Origin: DASVVT01 sp036386415 | GTDB lineage: Bacteria; Acidobacteriota; Blastocatellia; Pyrinomonadales; Pyrinomonadaceae | Assembly: GCA_036386415.1 (NCBI GenBank) | Contig: DASVVT010000037.1 | Span: 1-54,134, forward strand | Length of the DNA stretch: 54,134 nt | Reading direction: 5' to 3' | Shown here: piece by piece, positions 25,981 through 32,691 of the stretch | Position numbering within the stretch: the stretch's first letter is position 1 | Layout: the number at the start of each line of letters is the position of its first letter | Made by a program: the position numbers and the translations under genes | The notes under the pieces: model-generated | Told to the model about the DNA's origin: nothing | Databases searched by the model: none | What the model saw: the letters and a program-made list of their open reading frames with translations, nothing else

Positions 25981-26286
25981 ATGCGTGACGCAGGTCAACA
26001 TCCGATCCGTGCAGCGAGAAACATTATTCTCGTCATGATGTGCGCCTGCGCTCTCTCGACGCATCTGATTTCATCTGCCCAAACGCAGCAGCCGAAAGAT
26101 GCCAGGCAGTATGCTCAGCTTGCGGTGAAGGCTTACAAAGAGAAGGACTATGCAGCCTTTCTGGAAAACATGAGACGGGCGATGGACTTGCGCCCCACGC
26201 ATCAGACTTACATGTATAACCTGGCTGTCGCTTATGCGCAGGCCGAGAAGCTTCGCGAGCCCCTGGTCTTGAAACTCAAATTGTGA
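25981..26286 (+). CDS. Short secreted TPR-like protein, probably truncated
   Basis: 101 aa. The ATG at 25981 has GGAGG 6 bases upstream; a longer frame from 25939 reads through repeat sequence. A signal peptide (NIILVMMCACALSTHLISSAQ) is followed by one and a half TPR units: ARQYAQLAVKAYKEKDYAAF, then LENMRRAMDLRPTHQTYMYNLAVAYAQAEK. The frame ends abruptly (LREPLVLKLKL) where TPR proteins of this sort continue with helix B and further units. The related protein at 27356 continues past the same point for 190 residues. It therefore looks like the intact 5-prime end of a gene whose remainder was lost, although a short functional protein cannot be excluded. No homologous remainder was seen in the next 130 bases. 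Confidence 0.6.
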   Translation: MRDAGQHPIRAARNIILVMMCACALSTHLISSAQTQQPKDARQYAQLAVKAYKEKDYAAFLENMRRAMDLRPTHQTYMYNLAVAYAQAEKLREPLVLKLKL

Positions 26287-26416
26287 CAGAGGCTGTGCCT
26301 GATAATCCTTGAGATAAATTGAGAAGCTCATGCGCTTCAACCCAAATCGAAACCAGCTCAACGCGCATCGAATGGATGATCTTTTTTAGCCTGAATATTT
26401 GAGTCGGGAGTCAGCG

Positions 26417-27322
26417 ATGAACAAAACTCTTTCCCTTTTGTTAGTTCTGCTCCTCGTAGCAACGGGCAGCTTCGCGCAGAAATCATCGGACGCGCAGGAC
26501 GATCTGCGTTCTCTCGTCGAGACCGAGCGCGCCTTCTCAAGGACGGCTGCCGTCAAGGGGATACGCGACTCGTTTCTCGCGTATCTGGCCGACGACGGCG
26601 TGCTCTTTCGCCCGAAGCCTGTCAACGGCAAGCAGTTTCTGAGTGGACGCCCGGCGCGCCCCGGCCTGCTCTCCTGGGAGCCGATCCTCGCCTATGTATC
26701 CGATGCGGGCGATATGGGGTATGACACAGGCCCCTGGGAGTTCAGAGAGAAAGGGCCGGAGGATAAGCCTGTCGCTTTCGGCTACTTCGTGACGGTCTGG
26801 AAAAAGCAGGCGGACGGGACGTGGAAATTCGTCGTCGATATTGGGACGAGCAATCCGCAGCCCGTCCAGGCACACGCACCCTGGCAGCCGTTGGCGGCTG
26901 TGGATGACAAGAAGAAAAAGAAGACGGCAAAGAAGATCAACGTTGAATCTGAACAGTCAACCCTGCTCAATCTGGATCGCGAATTCTCTCGCGACTCTGT
27001 GGCGAAGGGCACCACGAGCGCCTATCTCTCGTACATAGCCGACGATGTACGGCTCCATCGCGAAGGGGCGTTTCCCACCACAGGCCGCGAGGCCGCGCGC
27101 GCCGCTCTCTCTGCCAGACAGGGTGTGATGAACTGGGAGCCGACGAAAGCAGACGTGTCCAGATCGGGAGATTTGGGATACACGTACGGTCTCTATAATT
27201 TCAAAGGCAACGGCGCTGACGGCAAAGCAGGCGAGAAAGGCAATTACCTGAGAATCTGGAGGAAGCAGGAGCACGGCAAATGGAAAGTCGTGCTCGACCT
27301 GCTGAATCCGATTGAGCCATAA
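26417..27322 (+). CDS. Secreted protein with two DUF4440/SnoaL-like NTF2-fold domains
   Basis: 301 aa. The ATG at 26417 follows GGGAG by about 8 bases. Signal peptide TLSLLLVLLLVATGSFAQ. Two tandem copies of the same NTF2-like domain follow: residues about 30-150 (LVETERAFSRTAAVKGIRDS through TWKFVVDIGTSNPQ) and about 180-300 (LNLDREFSRDSVAKGTTSAY through KWKVVLDLLNPIEP). Each has the ExxFSRxxxxKGxxxAYLxYxADDxxxxR start and the W-E-P, S-G-D-x-GYxxG and W-x-x-x-x-x-G-x-W-K strands of DUF4440. A lysine-rich linker (DDKKKKKTAKKIN) joins them. The fold is a cone-shaped pocket, and in secreted proteins the ligand is usually unknown. The next gene starts 33 bases later and is probably co-transcribed. 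Confidence 0.82.
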   Translation: MNKTLSLLLVLLLVATGSFAQKSSDAQDDLRSLVETERAFSRTAAVKGIRDSFLAYLADDGVLFRPKPVNGKQFLSGRPARPGLLSWEPILAYVSDAGDMGYDTGPWEFREKGPEDKPVAFGYFVTVWKKQADGTWKFVVDIGTSNPQPVQAHAPWQPLAAVDDKKKKKTAKKINVESEQSTLLNLDREFSRDSVAKGTTSAYLSYIADDVRLHREGAFPTTGREAARAALSARQGVMNWEPTKADVSRSGDLGYTYGLYNFKGNGADGKAGEKGNYLRIWRKQEHGKWKVVLDLLNPIEP

Positions 27323-27355
27323 GCGGACGCCCGTCTTACGTAAGGAGATGCTTTG

Positions 27356-28270
27356 ATGAGAGACCACAGATGGATTATGACCCGTCTCGTCTGTTTGCTC
27401 CTGCTGCTCGTTCCGCTTCCCGCCCTGGCGCAAACGCGGCCTCCTACGATGCAGGAGGCGGAGGCGCTCTTTCAGGCGCAGAAGTGGGCAGAGGCGACAC
27501 AGGCGTATGAGGCGATCACGAAGGCTGAGCCGTCCAACGTGCGCGCATGGAGTCGTTTGGGGATGTCGCTACGGTCGCTGGGCAAGTACGAGCAGGCTAT
27601 TGCAGCTTTCCAGCATGCCGCCTCGGTCGGCAGCAACCCGGTCGTGATGTACAACCTCGCGACCCTTTATTCCAGGATGAAGGATAAGGAGAGAGCGTTC
27701 GAGTGGCTCAGAAAAGCGCTCGGCGCAGGCTTCGCGCAGGTCAAGCAGTTGGAGACGGACGCTGATCTGGCGGCGCTCAGAGACGACCCGCGTTTCAAAG
27801 AGGCCGTAGCCGCAGCGAACCGTAACCTGAGACCGTGCGCCGCGTCGCCGTTGCACAGGCAGTTCGATTTCTGGATCGGCGAATGGGACGTGCAGAACCC
27901 GCAGGGGCAGCCCGCCGGGACGAGCAGCATACAGTTGATCCTCGGCGACTGCACCATCTTTGAGAACTGGACGAGCGCAGGCGGCGCGTACACAGGCAAG
28001 AGCTTCAACCTGTACAACTCATCATTGAAGAAGTGGCAGCAGTTCTGGTCGGACGATAAAGGCGGCGTGCTGGAATTTACGGGCGAGTATAAAGATGGCG
28101 AGTTGCGCTACACCGGGGAATCGCTCGATCAGAAAGGGAACAGGATCATACACCACCTGACCTTCTTCAACCTCGCGCCGGATCGCGTGCGCCAGTTGTG
28201 GGAGCAATCCACTGATGGAGGCAAGACCTGGACGACCGCCTTTGACGGACTGTACGTGAGAAAGAGATAG
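27356..28270 (+). CDS. Secreted TPR plus DUF1579-like protein
   Basis: 304 aa. The ATG at 27356 has AAGGAG 8 bases upstream; an in-frame TTG one codon earlier is unlikely. Signal peptide LVCLLLLLVPLPALAQ. TPR units span about 32-150: AEALFQAQKWAEATQAYEAI, ARSRLG-like second helix pair, and VMYNLATLYSRMKDKERAFE. The second half (about 160-304) begins PLHRQFDFWIGEWDVQNPQG and continues with beta strands such as CTIFENWTSAGGAYTGKSFN and WSDDKGGVLEFTGEYKDGEL. The FDFWIGEWDV start is the hallmark of the DUF1579-type lipocalin-like domain. Function unknown; a periplasmic binding role is plausible. It forms a probable operon with the DUF4440 protein and perhaps the short TPR protein upstream. Confidence 0.82.
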   Translation: MRDHRWIMTRLVCLLLLLVPLPALAQTRPPTMQEAEALFQAQKWAEATQAYEAITKAEPSNVRAWSRLGMSLRSLGKYEQAIAAFQHAASVGSNPVVMYNLATLYSRMKDKERAFEWLRKALGAGFAQVKQLETDADLAALRDDPRFKEAVAAANRNLRPCAASPLHRQFDFWIGEWDVQNPQGQPAGTSSIQLILGDCTIFENWTSAGGAYTGKSFNLYNSSLKKWQQFWSDDKGGVLEFTGEYKDGELRYTGESLDQKGNRIIHHLTFFNLAPDRVRQLWEQSTDGGKTWTTAFDGLYVRKR

Positions 28271-28640
28271 AAGAAACAACGTGAAGGAACAGTATGACGA
28301 TCTCAATTAACAATCCTAATGTCCCAGCGGATTGATCGTCCCGTCAGGGACGTTTGAATTTAGCCCAGCGACGAACCGCTGGGATGCGACCAAAGCATAT
28401 GCCCAGTCCCGTAGGGACTATATAATTGGCGCGCTGTTATAGTGACGCCTCACCAGCGGCTCAATAGTGTGAGCTTTTTCTCACACGCGTTTCATACTTT
28501 GGTTTAAGTCATACGAAAGTTCGGAAAGGTATACGATACATCGTAAACCTTCCCGTGGCTCTTCGGAAAAAGTCGGGCACGCCAAAACCTTCTCAACAGC
28601 CATCGCGTAAAACCCTGTCATCATCGCGAGTGGAGCAGAG
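28271..28640. other. Intergenic region filled with small nested hairpins
   Basis: 370 bases between two plus-strand genes. Its left half is a compound repeat (28323-28440). The right half, about 28450-28640, has no clear frame or hairpin. Confidence 0.5.
28323..28440. repeat. Nested GTCCC-GGGAC hairpins
   Basis: CGTCCCGTCAGGGACG (28337-28352) is a perfect 6-base stem with a 4-base loop. AGTCCCGTAGGGACT (28405-28419) is a second. CCCAGCGG (28323-28330) pairs with CCGCTGGG (28376-28383), enclosing the first. This is a typical compact intergenic repeat; another of similar style but different words lies at 50251-50476. Confidence 0.75.
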
Positions 28641-29078
28641 ATGATTCCAAAGGTTTTACAGTTCGAGTTCTTCAGGAGACATCGCGAGCACGGGGTGATC
28701 TTTCTACGGCTCATCATCGGCTCGTTCATCATCTGGGGCGTGCAGGATAATGTGTTCAGCTACGAGCGCATGGAAGAGTTCGCGAAGTTTCTGGGGGAGC
28801 GAGGCGTCCCCTTTCCACTGTTCGCGGCATTCCTCTCGGTCTATACGCAGATAGTATGCGGCATCTGCATCCTCATCGGGGCGGCGACACGGCTCGCTTC
28901 GATACCCTTTATCATCAACTTCATCGCCGCGATCATCATCGCTCATCTGGGGGATACTTTCAGTGATATGTTTCCAGCGCTGATGATGCTCTGTGCCGGA
29001 CTCTTCTTCCTCTTTCACGGCGCTGGCAAGCTCTCCATTGACGAAATGATAGAGAAGCGGGCGGGGCAGGGAAGTTGA
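28641..29078 (+). CDS. DoxX-family small membrane protein
   Basis: 145 aa with four predicted membrane helices: GVIFLRLIIGSFIIWGVQDN, FPLFAAFLSVYTQIVCGICI, LASIPFIINFIAAIIIAHLG and ALMMLCAGLFFLFHGAGKLS. The R-L-x-x-G-x-x-x-x-x-G start of helix 1 and the final HGAGKLS(ID) segment are typical of DoxX-like proteins. The family is tied to respiratory or redox stress and to quinol handling in some members, but this branch has no fixed function. It stands alone between two repeat-filled gaps. Confidence 0.75.
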   Translation: MIPKVLQFEFFRRHREHGVIFLRLIIGSFIIWGVQDNVFSYERMEEFAKFLGERGVPFPLFAAFLSVYTQIVCGICILIGAATRLASIPFIINFIAAIIIAHLGDTFSDMFPALMMLCAGLFFLFHGAGKLSIDEMIEKRAGQGS

Positions 29079-29097
29079 ATCGTTCAGTGAATACGGA

Positions 29098-29198
29098 TTT
29101 AAACGCAGAGGGCGCAAAGTGTATCGCAAAGGTCGCAGAGAGTTGAATGTCTTTGCGTTCTTCGGCGTCTTCCTCCTTTGCGTCCTCCAGCGTTTAAT
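29098..29198. repeat. K1 palindromic repeat between tandem genes
   Basis: The left arm is TTTAAACGCAGAGGGCGCAA, then CGCAAAGGTCGCAGAGAG. The right arm is TCTTTGCGTTCTTCGGCG, then CCTCCTTTGCGTCCTCC and AGCGTTTAA. The order is A then A-prime. It begins about 20 bases after the doxX-like stop. Confidence 0.85.
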
Positions 29199-29311
29199 CA
29201 ACCCTTCTCAGTCCTCAACTCCGTTGCATAATCCCGCCCTCTCTGGGTTAAACTGAGCGGGTACGTTCAACCGCAATCGTCATTAACAATCCGAATCTAA
29301 GGAGAACTTCC

Positions 29312-31540
29312 ATGATGAAGCGCTTCATCAACAGACGCACGCCTCTCTACGCTTTATGCTCCATGCTGCTTATTGTCGGCGCGGCGCTGGCGCAAGAGAA
29401 GAAGGAGATCACCGTCGAATGGATTTACAGCAAGGACGCTCCGAGCGCGACGACGCTGCCTGCCGCCATCTGGCTGCGAGACGGGACGGCGCTTCTTTAC
29501 GACCGTCGCAAGCCGGAGGCGGAGAGGACTGTCGAGCGGTTTAATCCGCAAACGGGGACACGCGAGCCCATCCTCGACATGCAGAAGGCGCTGGCGAGCC
29601 TGGGGACTCTGCTTAGTAAAGAGGAGATGCCGCCGGTTTTGCCTTTGCCGACTGCTTTCGACACCACTGGGCGGCGGGCGGTCTACGAGTTCAATGATAT
29701 TTATCTGCTCGATCTCGCCACCGCACAGTTTCAGCGCGTCACCAAAACGGACGCGGAGGAGAAGGCTGTCTCCTTCTCGCCCGACGGCGAGGAGATAGCC
29801 TTCGTGCGTGACAATGACCTTTACGTCTACGACATCAAGGGCGGCGCGGAGCATCGTCTCACCCTCGACGGTTCGGAGACGATGCTGAACGGGACGCTCT
29901 CCTGGGTCTACTGGGAAGAGATTTTTGGCCGCAACGACACGGGCTACTGGTGGTCTAAGGATTCAAAGTCGATTGCCTACCTGCAATCGGACGAATCGCC
30001 TGTGAGCGTCTCGATCTACACGGACTTTAAGCCCTGGCAACCGCGCGTCGTTAAGCAGCGCTATCCGAAGGCGGGCGAGGCCAATCCACGCGTGCGGGTC
30101 GGCATCGTTCGTCTGGATAATCCGAAGACGACGTGGGTGGACATAGACAGGAACTCTTATGAATACATCGTCCGCGTCGGCTGGCTGCCGGACAGCAGCC
30201 GCTTGAGCGTCGAGACGATGAATCGCGGGCAGGACGTGCTTGACCTCTACTTTGCAGATCGCACGACGGGCAAGGCCACGCCGATTCTCAAAGAGACGGA
30301 TGACGCCTGGCTCAATATCTACGAGCCCTATTTCCTTGAGGACGGAAAACACTTCATCTGGCCTTCAGAGCGCAGCGGCTTTGCGCATCTCTACCTCTAC
30401 ACGATGGACGGAAAGCCGCTTCATCAAATCACCAAAGGCAACTGGTCGCTGCGTCCGGCGGGCATGTTCGCCTCCTATGGCGATAGCGCTCTCGTGACCG
30501 TCGATGAGAAGGCGAACTGGGTCTACTTCACGGCGCAGGAGAAATCCTCCATCGAACAGCAGTTCTACAGAATCAAGCTGGACGGAAGCGGGATGCAGCG
30601 CCTCTCGCAGGAGGAGGGCTTTCATGATGTGCGTTTTAGCCCCGATAAGCGCTACTACCTCGACCGTCATTCAAACATTCGCACGATGCCCGCTCTTTCT
30701 GTGCACCAAAGCGACGGCAAATTGGCTCAGGTGCTGGCCGCGCCGCGTCCTGAATTGCTCGCGCAGTTCGATATACAGTTTCCGGAGTTCGTGACGATCC
30801 CGGCGGCAGACGGATTTCAAATGCCAGGCCAGATGCTCAAGCCCAGGGATTTCGATCCGAAGAAAAAGTATCCGGTCGTCATCTACGTCTACGGCGGCCC
30901 ATCCTCGCCGACCGTCGTCAATGCCTGGAGTTCTGCTGACAACTACTTCAACCAGATTCTGCTGCGCAAAGGATACCTGGTCATGACGTTCGACAATCGC
31001 GCCTCGACCGGCATCAGCCATGCTCTTGAAAAGACGATCAAGGGACAGATGTACGGCGATGTCGAATTGAATGACCTACAGTCAGCCGTCAAGTGGCTGA
31101 AGTCTCAACCCTATGTGGATGGGGGGCGCGTCGGCATCTGGGGATGGAGCGGGGGCGGCATCTATACGCTGCTCGCCATGACGCGCACGCAGGAGTTCAA
31201 AGCCGGAATCGCCGTCGCCGCCGTCACAGACCAGCGTTTCTACGATACCAAGTGGACGGAATCAATGATGAAAAGACCGCAGGACAATCCGCAAGGCTAC
31301 GAGAAGGTCTCGCTGCTGAAGGCCGCGAAAGACCTGCACGGGCGGCTGCTTCTGGTGCACGGCACATACGACGACAACGTCCACATCCAGAATGCCTGGG
31401 CGTTCACGGACGAGTTGATCAAAGCCAATAAGATGTTCGACATGATGATCTATCCGATGCGCAAGCATCCCATCTCAGATACGCCCGCCAGGATTCACCT
31501 CTACAATAGAATGGTCGAGTTCTGGACGAAGAATCTGTAA
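29312..31540 (+). CDS. Dipeptidyl peptidase IV-type serine peptidase (S9B), secreted
   Basis: 742 aa. AGGAG precedes the ATG by 8 bases. Signal peptide LYALCSMLLIVGAALAQ. Residues about 40-480 form the DPP4-type propeller. It includes the LSWVYWEEIFGR segment with the double glutamate that holds the free N-terminus of the substrate. The alpha/beta-hydrolase domain carries S613 in GIWGWSGGGIYT, an Asp at 687/688 in HGTYDDNVH and H719 in YPMRKHPISD. The expected action is removal of dipeptides, often X-Pro, from peptide N-termini in the periplasm. Length and motif order match the family. With ggt, the M28 and S41 peptidases and the OPT carrier nearby, it fits a peptide-using lifestyle. Its TAA stop (31538-31540) abuts an M-type palindrome. 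Confidence 0.93.
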   Translation: MMKRFINRRTPLYALCSMLLIVGAALAQEKKEITVEWIYSKDAPSATTLPAAIWLRDGTALLYDRRKPEAERTVERFNPQTGTREPILDMQKALASLGTLLSKEEMPPVLPLPTAFDTTGRRAVYEFNDIYLLDLATAQFQRVTKTDAEEKAVSFSPDGEEIAFVRDNDLYVYDIKGGAEHRLTLDGSETMLNGTLSWVYWEEIFGRNDTGYWWSKDSKSIAYLQSDESPVSVSIYTDFKPWQPRVVKQRYPKAGEANPRVRVGIVRLDNPKTTWVDIDRNSYEYIVRVGWLPDSSRLSVETMNRGQDVLDLYFADRTTGKATPILKETDDAWLNIYEPYFLEDGKHFIWPSERSGFAHLYLYTMDGKPLHQITKGNWSLRPAGMFASYGDSALVTVDEKANWVYFTAQEKSSIEQQFYRIKLDGSGMQRLSQEEGFHDVRFSPDKRYYLDRHSNIRTMPALSVHQSDGKLAQVLAAPRPELLAQFDIQFPEFVTIPAADGFQMPGQMLKPRDFDPKKKYPVVIYVYGGPSSPTVVNAWSSADNYFNQILLRKGYLVMTFDNRASTGISHALEKTIKGQMYGDVELNDLQSAVKWLKSQPYVDGGRVGIWGWSGGGIYTLLAMTRTQEFKAGIAVAAVTDQRFYDTKWTESMMKRPQDNPQGYEKVSLLKAAKDLHGRLLLVHGTYDDNVHIQNAWAFTDELIKANKMFDMMIYPMRKHPISDTPARIHLYNRMVEFWTKNL

Positions 31541-31664
31541 AAAAATGTCCGTGGTCAGTTGTCCGTTGTCCGTTGCTTCGCTATCTATACTTGAAGCTAG
31601 GTGGCACAACGGGCGTTACACAAAACAACTGACCACGGACAACTGACTACGGACAAGTTTTCCT
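31541..31664. repeat. M-type palindrome after the dipeptidyl peptidase
   Basis: The left arm AAAAATGTCCGTGGTCAGTT, then GTCCGTTGTCCGTTG, starts right at the stop codon. The right arm runs CAACTGACCACGGACAACTG, then ACTACGGACAAGTTTT. It is related to the element at 14265-14387, sharing GTCCGTGGTCAGT, and like it sits between convergent genes with A and T runs on the outside. Confidence 0.82.
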
Positions 31665-31687
31665 TTTACCTCTTTACCGTTGCCTTA

Positions 31688-32131
31688 TTAGTCGCGATTG
31701 CGATGCCAGCCGCGCGCTCTCCCTCGCGGGATGCCAGGCGTCAGGTTGCGACCGCGTCCACGATTGCGATGACGGCGCGCCCAGATAGACCAGGCCCTCG
31801 GATGAGTCTCCCTCCAATTGATTCTTCCCCGGCGATGCCTGCGCGCCCAGATAGACCAGGCTCGCGGGTGATTGCGTCGCCAGTAGAATGATCTGCGCCG
31901 CCTTTGCGTCAGGATCGTTATCCTGCGACGCTGCCTGAGCCTTCTTGCTGCTGCCCGTCTACGGTGCGATAGCATCCTCCAACGCGCCAGCCTTTGCCTG
32001 TAGGGTCGCCTGCCAACGACTTGCGACGAGCTTAGTTCGTTGGCCTGCACCTGCCGTGTGATGACAAAGTCTCCCACCAAACAGACGCTCATGATCAGCA
32101 GAACCGCGAGCGTTCTTAGTCGAGCTTTCAT
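31688..32131 (-). pseudogene. Frameshifted gene for a small secreted protein
   Basis: A strong ribosome site (GGAGGAG) lies 6 bases before the ATG at 32129-32131. The first 37 or so residues form a good signal peptide (TLAVLLIMSVCLVGDFVI) ending near QVQANELSSS. After that this frame turns into implausible Arg/Trp-rich sequence. The neighbouring frame instead reads sensible protein: WQATLQAKAGALEDAIAP, then a TAG, then in the same frame KAQAASQDNDPDAKAAQIIL and LATQSPASLVYLGAQAS, with normal GC-rich third positions. A duplicated segment encodes SLVYLGA/GLVYLGA. I read this as a frameshift near codon 41 plus a nonsense codon. Either a broken gene or sequence errors could explain it. Function unknown. 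Confidence 0.5.
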
Positions 32132-32462
32132 GCCGTGCTCCTCCTTTTATCCTCTCTGTTACATTTTGAAATCGTGCCGCACCTGAGGAGAAAACGAGAC
32201 ACAAGTTAGTGCAGATAGCCACTGTCTCGAACGATCATGTAAAAAATTGATACGGCCAGGGAGAGTCCAGAAAGGACGACGCGATTGGCGTGCCGGGCGG
32301 ATTCTTTCAATAAACAGGGAGGATCATGCCACGGATGACTCGAATTGAGATGTTTATGTACACGATCTGGGCACAGGAGCAAACCAGAAGGCAGAAGGAT
32401 GAAAGTAAGACAATTCAAGATGAGCAATCATTTTTGGTAATGGCTCAAGCAACTGGATGGAT

Positions 32463-32550
32463 CATCTCCTTTGCGTCCTTTGCGTTTAATCTCCTCTTTA
32501 AACGCCGCAGGACGCAAAGGGGACGCGCCGCAGGGCGCAGAAAATTCAAC
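32463..32550. repeat. K1 palindromic repeat, inside-out arrangement
   Basis: The left arm is CATCTCCTTTGCGTCCTTTG with CGTTTAA. The right arm is TTTAAACGCCGCAGGACGCA, then AAGGGGACGCG, then CAGGGCGCAGAAAA. It matches the copy at 5309-5410 arm for arm, including the GCCGCAGGA variant and flanking TCAAC, and both precede a plus-strand gene in a divergent gap. Confidence 0.85.
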
Positions 32551-32614
32551 CCTTTTGATTTGAGCCACCACCCATTTTTAAATCCTTCATCCTTTCGACC
32601 TCGCGCATTTTTTG

Positions 32615-32644
32615 TTTGACATCGCTTCGCGCCTGCGGTCAAAA
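32615..32644 (+). promoter_or_regulatory. Candidate sigma70-type promoter for the OPT transporter
   Basis: A perfect TTGACA at 32615-32620 is followed 18 bases later by CAAAAT (32639-32644). The transporter's chosen start is at 32692 with GGAGG upstream. The minus-10 match is only moderate. Confidence 0.35.
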
Positions 32645-32691
32645 TGGATTCATACAGTAACAACCTAGCACAGCACGCTTGGGAGGAACGT

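Larger units (their letters stand above)
32132..32691. other. Divergent intergenic region with K1 repeat and possible promoter
   Basis: 560 bases between the minus-strand broken gene and the OPT transporter. It holds a K1 repeat (32463-32550). A candidate promoter for the transporter is TTGACA (32615-32620) with CAAAAT 18 bases on (32639-32644). Short open frames on both strands here lack ribosome sites and partly run through the repeat. Confidence 0.45.

Noticed and set aside
32206..32619. Short open frames on both strands upstream of the OPT transporter
   Set aside because: They overlap each other, lack ribosome sites, and the plus-strand one reads through the K1 repeat.
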